Positions 10,590 to 22,634 of a DNA stretch of 64,000 nucleotides are shown here, in pieces. A program made the position numbers and the translations under genes. Position 1 is the first letter of the stretch. Each line of letters begins with the position of its first letter. Under the pieces are notes generated by a model. That model had not been told where the DNA came from. It did no database searches and saw only the letters and a program-made list of their open reading frames with translations. Origin of the DNA: Prosapia bicincta (taxonomy: Eukaryota > Arthropoda > Insecta > Hemiptera > Cercopidae). Location of the stretch: NCBI GenBank assembly GCA_036971475.1, contig JBAIZL010000006.1, forward strand, positions 130,745,731 to 130,809,730, given 5' to 3'.

Positions 10590-11108
10590 TCAAGGGTATC
10601 AATATACAACAAGCTATTAGTATATAACCAAATCCTCAAACCGGTTTGGACGTATGGTATACAGCTTTGGGCTGTGCCAGCAAATGTCACATACAAGGGA
10701 TACAACGCTTCCAGAACAAAGTACTAAGAAACATCGCCAACGCTCCTTGGTATGTGCGTAACAGTGACTTGCATTGCGATCTTGGTGTACCCATGGTCGA
10801 GGAAGTCATAAAACAGAACGCCATCAAACACGTAAATCGGCTCACTCAACACGAAAATCCTGAGGCACTGAGACTTCTCGACAACAACCACCTGACAATA
10901 CGACTCAAAAGGACAAAACCATTTGAACTCTTTGAACGACAAGAGTGACAACAATACTCTTCCTCACGCCGGTTGGCTTCCAACATCAAACAAGATACAA
11001 TAGAAATCAATGGATTATTTGAAAAAAAAGCTAAAATCTAATTATCAAATGTAAATTAATGGTTGGTCAGAAATGACCAGTTTTAATAAAAAAAAAAAAA
11101 AAAAAAAA
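10590..11108 (+). mobile_element. 5'-truncated Jockey-type retrotransposon with poly(A) tail
   Basis: Translation begins with NKLLVYNQILKPVWTYGIQL and, after a 1-bp frameshift at the following Trp, continues GIQRFQNKVLRNIANAPWYV, NSDLHCDLGVP and a stop after ...ELFERQE. This is the well-known C-terminal region of Jockey-clade ORF2 in insects. A 3' UTR of about 140 bp and a pure A run of over 20 bases (11,088-11,108) follow, so the true 3' end is kept. The severe 5' truncation is typical of target-primed insertion. It is a dead copy. Confidence 0.85.
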
Positions 11109-11109
11109 G

Positions 11110-13145
11110 CAGAAGAGAGAAATTTCCCTGTATTCCCCCCACATGATTTCATAATGCAACTTTCTATGTAAATTAGCAGGTATCGAAATTTGGTCATTTG
11201 AAGGCTACCCGGTGTGGCATATATATATGATATAGTATTCACTATTTAGTTGCCATCATTTTAATTCAGGAAACAAACGTCAAAACCAACTGGAAGTTAT
11301 ATTTCAAGAGGCGGTACAAAGCTATTTTTAGAGATACTGAGTAATTATTAACTTACATTACAGACATTACAAATCTGAAATTGTATAACAATTTAAATAA
11401 ATGTTTTATGCATTAGTTTTGATTTGTTTTTGCAACACTAATGCGAAGGTTCGGTAGGCCTATGAATATTGTGGTCTGCAAAGGCTAGAAAAGCATTGGT
11501 TTTAGGTAAGAGCAAGCCAACATATCTTTAGGTAGGATAGAAACGGTAGCATTAACCTGCAATGGTAATGTCGTTATATGAAATATTAAGTATGGAAAAT
11601 GAGTACAACTAAATATGAGTACACAGAGAATCTTGAGAAAGATGAGTACGGATCACGATTTGACAGATAAGAAAGTAAGCTATGACGTCAGAGCATTGTG
11701 ACAGGCGAAAAATTAGTATAACATTTAGGTGTACGTGGATCTTTTAAAATAATTGCACTACATAAATGAGTTTACCTCTGAGCTAAACAAAGATGTCGCT
11801 TAGTTTTTTAAAGGACTGGTGATCCTTTAAAACCTTATTTATTAAACCTGATTTCTATCACACTTTTCCAGGCTTTGGACTGACTAAATGATAACGATAT
11901 CACTTTGTCGGTATACAATCAGCTTTTACCTTGTCATTTTTTTTTATATTTTTCATTAAAAAAAAAATTAATCTACATTGCCAATCGACCATTTCATTTG
12001 ATCTTATCATCTGATTTCTTTGGTCTGATCTAATCCATTGTTTGAAATGTAGGAAAGAGAGTTTAAACAAGACATAATGCCTCCAGTTCCTAGGCCTTTT
12101 TGTACTGTTTTCTAGACAGTTTAAAGCAATATATTTTGTTTTTCTTTTCTTTCCCACTAAGTGTAACTTCAGTCTCATGTACATATGAGTCGTAGTTTCA
12201 TCCTCTTCTTTCAAACAATACACGACGTCTTTTACTCTTGGTTTAGGGTTCAAAAGTGTGTAGTTGATCTTGAGGGCCAGCCTTCTACAATTTTTGTTGT
12301 TCGATGTCTTCTTTGGTGTTATGATGACAAGGACTCCAACCACACATTATACCTTTGAATCGCCTACAGATTTTTAGTCACCACCGAGATTTTTAGATCT
12401 GCCGAAAACGAAGAGGAGGAGTACGTTGACGATGGGGACGAAGAGGAAGAACCCAGAGAATTGTAGGTCCAAACAAAGATACGTACTCATGAAGACCCCC
12501 TACAAAGCATAAGTGACGTCACGCAGTTCACTGCTGATTCTTGAACTATTGTACTCTGTAAAGGACTGTATGCAACGGGATAAGGTAACGTAACAGTGGG
12601 AAGTTTCTTTGTTAGACTTTAGGGAAAAATAAGAATAATATCATCTAGAGAAACTTTCGTGTAAAAATATTAGGTTTTAATTTATTTATGCTTGGATAAT
12701 GTCTGCTTTATTTATATTTGCCAAATGCATAGTGTAGTGATTTAGTTTATTAGAAGTAAATAGTGTATCATATTATTTCTAAAGTCAACAGCTTCTCTCA
12801 TTAAAAGGTATGTAATCCTATTGTACTGCAGGAACTAAAATTATTACAGTATTTATGACTTTAAATAATGCTATTTGTATATTGCAAAATAGTCCAATGC
12901 GGATAATATTTTCGTTCCCTTGCGGTTCCGCTTTAAACACGTCTAACTCTAGTTTAAAGGTCTATGCTCTGGGGTGACATCGGGAGATTGGTTTGCACGT
13001 TTTATTCATTTATTAAAGTTACCACTAACCTTCGTCAAATGCTATTGTTCTTCCTGTACTCATATTTCGCAGCACTCATTATTCGTGCCACCGTTGTATC
13101 AAGTGTTCATGGTCGCTGACCTAATGACCTAAGGTAGTATCTATC
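11110..13145. other. Non-repetitive stretch, no gene supported
   Basis: A 147-codon minus-strand ORF at 11,900-12,343 is open but unrecognised, basic, and crosses a T-rich run; I do not call it a gene. A short acidic plus-strand segment (EEEEYVDDGDEEEE, about 12,403-12,444) is also seen without context. Confidence 0.4.
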
Positions 13146-13149
13146 TTTT

Positions 13150-13745
13150 AGAAGCCCTTATTAGACGATGATTATATATGAGGAAGGATATAGGGGATTT
13201 CTGGAATTGAGTGGGGAAGATGGCGTGCCTGAAGTAGACGTAAAGAGTTGTTCATCCTTCACAGTTTCTTAAAGACGAGAAGGTAGGGTGGTTGGCATTA
13301 TATATAAGGATTTAGGGGAATTTCTGGCATTGAGTGGGTAAGATGGCGTGCCTGAAGTAGACGTAAAGAGTTGTTCATCCTTCACAGTTTCTTAAAGACA
13401 AGAAGTAAGGTAGAGTGGTTAGGATTATATATGAGTAAGGATTTAGGGGAATTTCTGGCATTGGGTGGGCAAGATGGCGTGCCTGAAGTAGACGTAAAGA
13501 GTTGTTCATCCTTCTCAGTTTCTCAAATATAAGGAGTAAGTTTGAGTGGTTGGGATTATATATGAGTAAGGATATAGGGGAGGTTCTGGATTGAGTGGGC
13601 AAGATGTCGTGCCTGAAGTAGACGTAAAGAGTTGTTCATCCTTCACAGTTTCTTAAATATAAGGAGTAAGTTTGAGTGTTTGAGATTATATATGAGTAAG
13701 GATATAGGGGAATTTCTGGCATTGCGTGGGCAAGAAGTAGTATAG
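13150..13745. repeat. Short tandem array, five units of 126-131 bp (family of the 48.5-kb array)
   Basis: Units start near attatatatgagtaaggata and contain aagatggcgtgcctgaagtag. They align with the 128-bp units at 48,536-51,065, which share ataggggaa, ttctggcattgcg and the gtgtccatcctt/gttcatcctt region. Confidence 0.85.
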
Positions 13746-14660
13746 TGTCGATGGTATCCTGGTATAGTGTGCTGACATCCATCTCTCAGTATACGTTTAG
13801 CAAAGACCACATTTAAGCATCGACAAATAGTTGCAGTTTATGGTTAGAGTATGTGTAAACAAATAAATCTAAATTGTACATTATTGGTTCAAATAAAATC
13901 TGCAGTGTTTAAGGATGAACGCAGAAAATTAGTGCAATTTATAAAATTTGAGATAAACGCTGGCCTTGTGCAGGAGCTGTTGTTGTATTTTTAAAGTTAA
14001 CGCTTCATTACGAATTTGGTCATTGTTTTAAAGAGCTTTATTAGCCATTGTACTTTTTATTTATCATATTTTTATTTCAAGATATTTGAAACAATACCTA
14101 ATTGTTCTGTAAATATCATCCGTGAAAAGTGCTTCGAATTGATCCATTATATCAGAATAATAGAATGTTTAGGTCATTTATAATTATTAGAGCTTTGAAA
14201 TATTCAATTACATATGGCTAAGTGAAGCCAATTTCCATTTTTAAAACTAGTTAATTATTTCTGTACATGATGGATATTGACAAATCAATTTACCTGGTTA
14301 TTTAAAAAGTCTAAAGAAGTCGAAAAATAAGAATTGTTAAAAGCTTAAAAATATTACGACCTAAAGCTTTAAAATAATGAAAATAGACAAAAATAAATTC
14401 ATAATAAGTATACAACTTTATAAAATCCTTTTTTTGCAAGAAACGTAGCTCTGTTATAATATCTCAGAACATATCTGTGAAAGTATAACTTAGGGTGGAT
14501 CTCGTTAAAAAAATATTGTTACATTCGCGCCCCTCGGCGGTTTTGGCTGCACTAGTTTAAAATTGTCACTTTATATGTTAATTTACCAAGTTTAAAAACA
14601 ACTAATAATTGATAATGGATATGGAACTGGAATACAAGTTTATAATAGTGTATTATTTTT
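13746..14660. repeat. Unique tail of the array family, homologous to 51,066-51,920
   Basis: Patchy but collinear homology over about 900 bp, including aaatctgcagtgttta, aatttggtca.tgttttaaaga and a shared end near taatagtgtattat. Both tails follow their arrays in the same orientation, so array and tail form one repeated unit. Confidence 0.75.
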
Positions 14661-15500
14661 ACCGAAGGCCATAGGATAGAGTAAAATAGTTTACTTATTG
14701 TATTGTTATTTTATATTTTTTTTGGCGGAAAACCATATGAGGTACCACCGCCATTACAGCTTACCCTAACCACCTCCTTTCCAATCCTATAAACCATATT
14801 TGTTATGTACTATTGTTAAAACTTGTAACATAAAACCAACATAAACCATATTTTAATACAGCGAAATATTCGTTTACAAATGTCTGATATTATATCGTAT
14901 GTTTCTTTTTGTTTTAAGGACCTAAACACTGAATACCTGACAGGGCAAGATTAAAATGCTTGTCGGCCAGTATATGCCTCTTGGCCGTCTCTGGTTTAAA
15001 CTTGAAATTAAATACGGGAATAGTTGTGCATGCTTGTCTTTCGTAATGAATCCCCCAAATGCCCTAAAACCTCCTAAAGCAACTTTGTAATGACGCAAAA
15101 GACAAAGTTATGAACTTATATTTGTACGGCGAACAATAATTCTAAATGGTTTAATCCAATATAACGACTTTTATCAAAAAAAGTATTAAGCAAATGTGAA
15201 TTTGAAAGTAATTTTACGAACATTGTTACTAAAATAGTGGTGGTGGTTTATCATTTAATTACGAAGTCGAAAAGGAAACATTAAAAATGAATAATTCATT
15301 ATGGTCGACTTTTATTAAGCAAATGTGAACTTAAAAGTAATTTTGATAAAAGATGTTCTAGAAAATTCATAAAATGTGGAAAACAAAAATGAAAAATGAC
15401 TAACAAATAGTAAAACAACTTTAATAAACAAATTGGAAAATTATAAAATTTTGTAGATTTCTATACAATTACAATACAAATAGAAAATTCTCAGGAGAAG
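14661..15500. other. AT-rich stretch, nothing recognised
   Basis: No ORF, RNA gene or transposon homology is visible. An internally repeated motif (cttttat.aa(g)aagtattaagcaaatgtgaa) occurs near 15,170 and 15,310. Confidence 0.5.
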
Positions 15501-15509
15501 TGGAAAATC

Positions 15510-16152
15510 GTGGAGATCTGCACGAATATTGCCTCATACGAGGGGTGTGCGTTACAGGAGATGCGGAGAAGTGCACAAATATTGCCTACATACGAGGGGT
15601 GTACGTTCCAGAAGATGTGGAGAAGTGCAATAATATTGCCTACATACGAGTGGCGTGCGTTCCAGGAGATGTGGAGAAGTGCACTAATATTGCCTACATA
15701 CAAGGGGTGTACGTTCCAGGAGATCTGGAGAAGTGCACTAATATTGCCTACATACGTTGGGCGTGCGTTCCAGGAGATGTGGAGAAGTGCACTAATAATG
15801 GCTACATACGAGGGGCGTGCGTTTTAGGAGATGTGGATAAGTGCACTAATAATGCCTACATACGAGGGGTGTGCGTTCCAGGAGATCTAGAGAAGTTCAC
15901 TAATATTTCCTACATACGAGGAGTGTGCGTTCCAGGAGATGTGGAGTAGTCCACTAATAATGGCTACATACGAGGGGAGTGCGTTCCAGGAGATGTAGAG
16001 AAGTGCACTAATATTGCCAACATACGAGGGGTGTGCGTTCCAGGAGATGTAGAGAAGTGCACTAATATTGCCTACATACTAGGGGTGTGCGTTCCAGGAG
16101 ATGTAGAGAAGTGCACTAATATTGCCTACATACGAGGGGTGTGCGTTCCAGG
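15510..16152 (+). repeat. 54-bp tandem array, about 12 copies, partly open as an 18-residue repeat
   Basis: The monomer is close to catacgaggggtgtgcgttcc plus aggagatgtggagaagtgca plus ctaatattgccta. Since 54 is a multiple of 3, one frame (15,500-15,949) reads GVCVPGDVEKCTNIAYIR repeatedly until a TAG in unit 9. Copies differ by point changes. It runs directly into the retroelement fragment at 16,153. Coding status is unknown; no upstream exon or signal peptide is seen. Confidence 0.85.
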
Positions 16153-16606
<454 letters not shown>

Positions 16607-16657
16607 TATCTACAAATAGGGAATAGTGAACCGTACATTACGAGTTATACTATTAAT

Positions 16658-17380
16658 GGAAATGGCAAATATGGCGTTATTAGTATAGCAAATAATGGTA
16701 ATGACTAACCTGCGATACACAATTCTCCTGTTTGTAACTATTTGAATATGAACTGGAAAAGACCTATTTGACCAAAAATTAACGATGATTGCTAAGAGTT
16801 TGCCCTGTATATCCATGATTTTAAAGTTTTCGGAATTCCTCTTCTCGAAGTCGAAGAAAATAGCAAGATGTGTTTGACGCAAGATAAAGGCATTTCAATA
16901 GCAGATTCTAACAATAGCAATTGGTCAACTGATTATCGGCCTTGCCTGAAACCACACTGTTCGTTGCAAATAAGCTCGTTGGTTTCTAGGTAACAGACAA
17001 GACGTCGATTAACCATTTTCTCCAGTAGTTATCACAAAGCACTTGTAATTTATATAGATCTACAGCTACTGGGATTGGTTGTGGCTTTACCTGGTTTTAA
17101 AAGAGGAATTACTGTCGCTTGTAACCATGCGTAGGGAAAACCTTGGTCCTCGAATAAACGATTGTATATCCGACGTATGACTTATTTTGCCGATGATGAC
17201 AGATGTTTTATCATAGCGCAAACAATGGAATCAGGACCTGGTGCAAAAACATTCGTTGATGAGAGAACTGATTCGTTTTACCCAAAAGAGGACGGAATGT
17301 TCAAAGAAGAATCTCCAGACAATTCAACAGTAAAAGGCATTGCTTCTTCCTTCAGTTTATACGTTTGGAATAATCTATTA
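16658..17380 (-). mobile_element. Jockey-like reverse-transcriptase relic, right copy
   Basis: Homologue of the relic at 4,682-5,410, with the same blocks (FDFEK, LLLLESAI, LLKPGK) and the same frame breaks. It is cut at 16,658, where the left copy continues about 200 bp more. Confidence 0.7.
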
Positions 17381-17399
17381 TAAGCTGTAGTAGAAGATA

Positions 17400-18389
17400 A
17401 GTTAGAAAGTGACGTTCAAAGTACATTATCTATAGCGGCATTGAATGTGATCGATCTCCCATTCGGTTGCATCAGCGCAATAACTGTAAACGGAATGGAA
17501 GTACCACAAACAGATCTTAATTTCCTCCATACTGAGGAATTAATCGTCTAGTTGCGCTAATCTACTGGGTCATTCTAACAGCTTTGCCAAGATTATCCGT
17601 CTAAACGAACTGTCTACATATACGACCCTTATGCACCCTAATAACTTGTTCTTTTAAAATAATTTCCCCGTAGGCCTATTTATATAATTATTTCATACAT
17701 AATGGTAAACTTCAGAAATAATTCGCTATAAAACCGATGAAATTTTAGATGCAAAATATAGAGATGAAGAAAACACTATTGGTCCCAGAGTGGTTATTAA
17801 TTTGATTTTAGAGTCCGAAAAGATTGCTTATAGTAAAATGTGTCTATGTTAGTTTATTTACCATTTAAAAAAAATTAAATAACATATACGATATCTCATA
17901 ACAACAAGATGCAATCCTAGATGCGATACCTTGGAAATACACCATGGAAAACTATATGAACTTTTACTTGTTAATGCAAGCAATTAACATTTGCGAAGTA
18001 AGAAACTCAGGGCAAAAACAATTCTAAAATTATAGGTTTATTTTATAGAAACATCATCGAAAAAATTTTAAGGATCCTCATATTCACAAAGAAATGCAAA
18101 TAGAACAAAATGACATTCAATACACTTTCAGATACCTACTATGTATCTATTATAGTATAATGGATACATAGGTTTCAGATAAATTTGTTTATTTATTATA
18201 AAATACTGCATATATAGATTTCCGATATAATAGTTATTTATTAAATTATAATTGATACTTTGGCTACATTACAGTTAGTATAATGGATACACAGATAGTT
18301 ATATATTATAATATAATGGATATATAGGTTCCAGGTATACTATGTAACTGATTACGGGTACATGGTTTGGCAAATAATAGCAATAGATG
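17400..18389. other. Downstream flank of copy B
   Basis: Non-coding, AT-rich, shared with 5,424-6,413. It contains several partial repeats of a tataatggatacata motif between 18,150 and 18,320. Confidence 0.5.
18188..18197 (-). terminator. Possible poly(A) signal of copy B
   Basis: Two overlapping AATAAA motifs on the minus strand about 200 nt after the stop codon; the same motifs are kept at 6212-6221 in copy C. In AT-rich DNA such motifs are common by chance. Confidence 0.35.
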
Positions 18390-18479
18390 TTAAGGCCTCT
18401 CCTTCTTGGCTTTTTGAATATAAGCTTCTATATCCTTCACTGTATCACTGTGAATTTTACGTTGCTCTGCCTCCTCTTC
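18390..18479 (-). CDS. Exon 4 of copy B: C-terminal exon with stop
   Basis: 90 nt after acceptor atgttacag: EEEAEQRKIHSD..., ending ...AKKERP and TAA. It is 29 highly charged codons in phase 0, predicted helical. The same exon lies at 6414-6503 in copy C. Confidence 0.75.
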   Translation of the reverse strand, partial: EEEAEQRKIHSDTVKDIEAYIQKAKKERP

Positions 18480-19938
18480 CTGTAACATTATATTATAACA
18501 ATTTATTACTTTGAACAATTGTATAATCTGAAAGTAAAGTGTTAATTAGTTTTTGTTAGAAGTTCACTTTGAAGAAGGTTTAACCTTATACGCCATCATC
18601 TTATGTTGCTTTAGCTTTATGGTAATGGCAGGTAAGAAAAATGTTTTAATATCAGAAAAAATGTAAAACAATATCGGTAGTTTTTGAATCATACTAAAAA
18701 ACAAAAAAACCGAATTTAAGATACTCTAACGTTTACGTATTTGTGCCTAAATATGGTTTTTTCGGAAATTTTAAAATTAAAAATGGTGAGTTCATCTAGT
18801 ACTTAAATACTAGTAAGAACACAAAATGACACACTTATAATTCTGTAAAACAACAAAAATCACATTAAAAAAACAATTACATTCTCTGAAAATATAAAAC
18901 AAGATGATACTCACATAGAAAACCTTATGGATAGCCTTTACAAACTCTTCGGCTTTGCTACTGAAATAAATATTTTGGCCCTCAGGCTCGTGTGATAAAT
19001 CTTTCCCATAAATGTTATTAATTTTTTTCCTCGCTTTTGTTTCACTTTTATTTGCATCTTTCTTAGCATGCGTAACCTCTGAATGAAACTTTAAAATTAA
19101 ATTTTGAAACCTCTTCGGGGCTTGAGTTTTAAATTTCTTTAGAAAGTTATAAAATTTTTCACCGCGGCTAATAAACTGTGATACTGCGTCAAACTGACTA
19201 ACGCAGTACAATTCTACAATCTGCGTTTCTGCTCTGCAGTTTGTTACTAGGCGTTCTACGTCCTTCTTGTTTGCATTTCTGAAGTCTGTAAATATCTTGA
19301 TGGTGGAGTCGTGTAGTACAGCGATTCTCTTTAGACTCAACTTCACTGAGTCCTTATTCTTAATTTTCTTGCTCAAATCATTTACCGTTTTTGTCAGAAT
19401 TTTAAAAAAGCTATTAATTTTCTCTAAGGAAGTATTGGAGTACCTCTGGAGACCTTTGAAGGACCCATCGCTAAATGTTTCTATATTATTGTTAATTTTG
19501 TTAAACAAACCAGTAACTTTGATGGCAGAGTGTTTCGCAAGTCGCTTAGCATTTACAAAATTTATATCAGACAATTTAATAACTTGTGAAGCCTTGAAAA
19601 CTACCAGATGTTTCAAATTATTACTGGATTTTGTTAAAATATTATGCAAATTTTTCACTGTCTTATTAGTAAGTGAAGAGGTGCCTTCCAAGCAACTCAA
19701 CACGAATATCTTTATGTTGTATATTGAACTTAATATAATACTCCTTAATTTTTTCTCCAACAAGTTTCTCCTCATCTGAAACAAAACAAATGTACGCATT
19801 AACGAAACCAGTGTTTAATTAGGAAACACGCTGTTTCAAAGGGGGTTTTGTGATATATTAGAAGTAGAATACACACACGCCCAAATAAAAGTAAATTCAA
19901 AAACACCCAACACATACACTCACACAAATACACACACA

Positions 19939-19993
<55 letters not shown>

Positions 19994-20014
19994 ACACACA
20001 CACACACATACACA

Positions 20015-20063
<49 letters not shown>

Positions 20064-21309
20064 ACATACATAAACAACACACACACACAAATACACACAC
20101 ACTCACACACGCAGACAGAGTCAATAGCAATTAAACCAAGTACGATATTTACCAATGGCTCCAAAGACGAATGTTCGGGCTTTCCATATTCAGAATTCCT
20201 AGTTGTTTCAACCTTAGGGTCTGGTATGACTGTTTGCAACTGTAAATTCATATTATTAATAATTCACTTATTAAATTATTATCGTGTAAAAATAGTTATA
20301 AATCACTGCACAGAAAAATGAGAAGCAATATAATAAACATTAGTAGATTGGTGAGCCAGAAAATACCTAGAGTATTTTTATAAAATATAAAAGAATATAA
20401 ATATAAGTTGACGTTTACAAATTTTAAGTACCTGTAAATGTAGATAATTTTGTTTTTCTTCCATACTATATATATATAATATGATAATAGACCGAATACG
20501 TAGGACCTAACCCTAAGGACTAGAAATGGACCAAATGTAATGTTGGGTAGATGCCATGTGTGGGGTTAGCAGATCTCCTCACCAATGTTAGGAAAAACTT
20601 GGATGCCGACAGGGGATTCTGCTGCGGCATCGAAGAACCTAACCTTAAGGACTACGGATTTATGATATGTAATGCAAAGATATGTGCCATGCAAGAGGTA
20701 AGCACATATCTTCAGCAAACACAGAAATATCTGATTGCTGATGGGGATCCTAGAGCATCAATGTATTCCCGACCCCAAAAACTATAAATGTTCGAAATGT
20801 AATGCAAAGTTACATACCATGTACGCGGTAATCAGTTCCTTTCATCAAAGTAAGGGACAAGCTGGATTCCAACGGAGGATCCATTGGTCGTCTAGAAGTT
20901 GACGAAATGTAATGTCTACTTACGTGACATATAAGCGGTAAACAGATCGTTTCACCAAAGTTATGAGCAACCTGGATAGCAACAGGTTATCCTAGAGTGG
21001 AAACATTGGAACAAACCCAAAGGACTAACGATGGACGAAACTTGAAATGATCCGAAATATAATATCCCCATTTACGTGCCATGTATCAGGTAAACAGATC
21101 GCTTCACCGGACTTAGGAACAACCTGGATGGCAGCAGGTTATCCTAGATTGGTAACATAGGACCAAACCCAAAAGACTAAAGATAGACGAAACGTGAAAG
21201 CGGCCCCAAAAGTAACGTATTTTTACGTGCCATCCAACTCATCACTACTTCAGAAATACATCATCAGGTAAATTTGCATTTTTGGATAATTAGGTCATCA
21301 TGAACGAAA

Positions 21310-21369
<60 letters not shown>

Positions 21370-22293
21370 CAATACTATATATATATTTACCTATACATTT
21401 TTCTTTGTATAGTAATCAAAAACCAATGAGGCTATTCAAATTCAAGAAATATTTATTAATTTTTATTCAAATCTTTTCGTTGGTAAACAGTACCAACATC
21501 ATCATAATGAATAATAAAATATTCTATATAAAATATTTTTTGTATCATATTTAGAGTAAGTTTTTGTTAAACCACAATTTGATATAGTAGGCCTAAGCAA
21601 TGTTACTATTTTTTTAACAAATGTTTTAAATATATTAAAAATAAAGTTTAGGTTATAAAGAAGAACTGTATTAGAAGTAAAAGTATAATTAATAATACAA
21701 ATAGATAAAGTACAACAAATTTGAAATGTTTGCTAAATTAAAATTATTTGTGTTTCATTATGGGCATTTCGTATGATCTCAATAAATGAAATTTTGAAAC
21801 TAAGACAGGTCTTATAATAAAGGAACTATTTGATTTTATTCATTAAACTTTTGAATAAGATATAAACTGCCCTAATAAAGACAGTCGCCCTTATGGAAGA
21901 CTCATTTCCACGAGGAGAATAATTTGAAAGAAACTTGAGATTTTAAAATTCTTTAGAAGTGGCAGAAATAATACTATTCTGATAAAAAGCGAATAAAATA
22001 ATTTCATTTGATTTTCACTTTAGTTATTTAAGAAATGGGATGTATAAAACATTTGCTAAATAATTGTTACATCGTTAATTTAGTATAAAAAGAGGCTATA
22101 TCTACAATACGCGTTATATTATAATGTTTAAATTAGAAATAATAGGGTAAAATAAGGTATTAATATGGGTAAAATATACTTAAAAAGAAATACGTAAATT
22201 ATATAAATAACAAAGGAATCAAGATTTAGTAAAATTATACAGGTAAATTTTTAATTTACTCAATTTACTTTACAAAATCAGGTGCCTTTAGCA

Positions 22294-22345
<52 letters not shown>

Positions 22346-22582
22346 TTAATATTGATCTTTAACATATTTTTAACTTTATATTTAAAATATAATAAATATA
22401 AATGATTTCAATTATAAAACTGGTATTCCCATAACTATTTTTATTTAAAACTTTAAATTATTCTATTTATTTTTATTAAATTAAAATTATGAACTGCTGT
22501 TAATCTAAACCAGAATACAAATAATACTTACAGCCACACTCGCTACAAACACGGCAAGTAAGACGAACGACAAGTAACTCAT
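18390..22582 (-). CDS. Four-exon gene for a lysine-rich putative secreted protein (copy B, complete)
   Basis: I assembled this gene by splice sites: join of 22532-22582, 20153-20239, 18915-19775 and 18390-18479, read on the minus strand. All three introns (2,292, 377 and 435 nt) have GT-AG ends and phase 0, and the joined frame stays open for 362 codons to TAA. Residues 1-17 form a classic signal peptide, 18-46 come from a small exon, 47-333 from the long exon and 334-362 from the last. The mature part is rich in Lys, Asn and Ser with hydrophobic spacing suggesting amphipathic helices. Cysteines are at about 74, 226 and 237; N-glycosylation sequons NKT, NTS and NKS at about 83, 160 and 288 fit secretion. 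A TATA box lies 45 nt before the start codon, and AATAAA lies about 200 nt after the stop. I do not recognise the family; no enzymatic motif is visible. Intron 1 holds degenerate repeats and a TA and a GT microsatellite, intron 2 a long CA run. The function is unknown, but the exon structure is strongly supported. Confidence 0.8.
18915..19775 (-). CDS. Exon 3 of copy B: long lysine-rich exon
   Basis: 861 nt (287 codons) from acceptor tttgtttcag to donor TAT|GTGAGT. The reading frame continues open a little into both introns, so the raw ORF is longer than the exon. It encodes most of the protein, with basic helical segments and all three cysteines. Compared with copy C only two residues differ (DAN versus DIN, and ARKK versus ASKK) plus at least one silent change, so the duplication is recent or the copies are being homogenised. 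Confidence 0.8.
19874..20118. repeat. Long interrupted CA microsatellite in intron 2 of copy B
   Basis: CA repeats broken by CT and TA steps; long open frames in several phases here are artefacts. In copy C the same intron position is occupied by the 84-bp satellite fragment. Confidence 0.95.
20153..20239 (-). CDS. Exon 2 of copy B: 29-codon exon
   Basis: 87 nt between an acceptor (aatttacag) and a donor (TTG|GTAAAT), open in phase 0, encoding LQTVIPDPKVE... and ending ...HSSLEPL. It starts directly after the signal exon, so it would be the N-terminus of the mature or pro-protein. No duplicate of this exon was found near copy C; for copy A it would lie left of the window. It is inferred from splice signals and frame only. 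Confidence 0.65.
20500..21215. repeat. Degenerate tandem repeat in intron 1 of copy B, about six units
   Basis: Units of roughly 115-150 bp share ccctaaggacta, cgaaatgtaatg, ttacgtgccatgta and aacctggatagcaacagg. They are much more diverged than the other arrays. An ORF at 20,551-20,787 lies within and is not considered a gene. Confidence 0.7.
21311..21365. repeat. (TA)n microsatellite
   Basis: About 27 TA units in intron 1 of copy B. Confidence 0.95.
22296..22342. repeat. (GT)n microsatellite
   Basis: About 23 units; the homologous site near 576-586 in the left duplicate has only a short gtctgtgtgtgt. Confidence 0.95.
22532..22582 (-). CDS. Exon 1 of copy B: signal peptide
   Basis: 51 nt coding for MSYLSFVLLAVFVASVA, a hydrophobic secretion signal with a likely cleavage after the small residues at its end. 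It is followed at once by a strong donor, GCT|GTAAGT, in phase 0. The homologous exon at 777-827 differs at a few residues but keeps the frame and the donor, which supports it as real coding sequence. Confidence 0.8.
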
Positions 22583-22626
22583 GATGTCTAGAAGATCAAT
22601 GGTGCATTCTCCTGCCGCTGCACGCG

Positions 22627-22634
22627 TATATATA
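22627..22634 (-). promoter_or_regulatory. TATA box of copy B
   Basis: The minus strand reads GCTATATATACGCG here. It lies 45 nt before the exon 1 ATG, so if it sets the start site the 5' UTR is only about 15-20 nt. The box and its flanks are conserved at the duplicate promoter at 872-879. Confidence 0.65.

Noticed and set aside
11900..12343. 147-codon minus-strand ORF
   Set aside because: No recognisable domain, no splice or promoter signals, and a length that can arise by chance in 64 kb.
20551..20787. 78-codon plus-strand ORF
   Set aside because: It lies in the degenerate tandem repeat of intron 1 and its frame is not kept between units.
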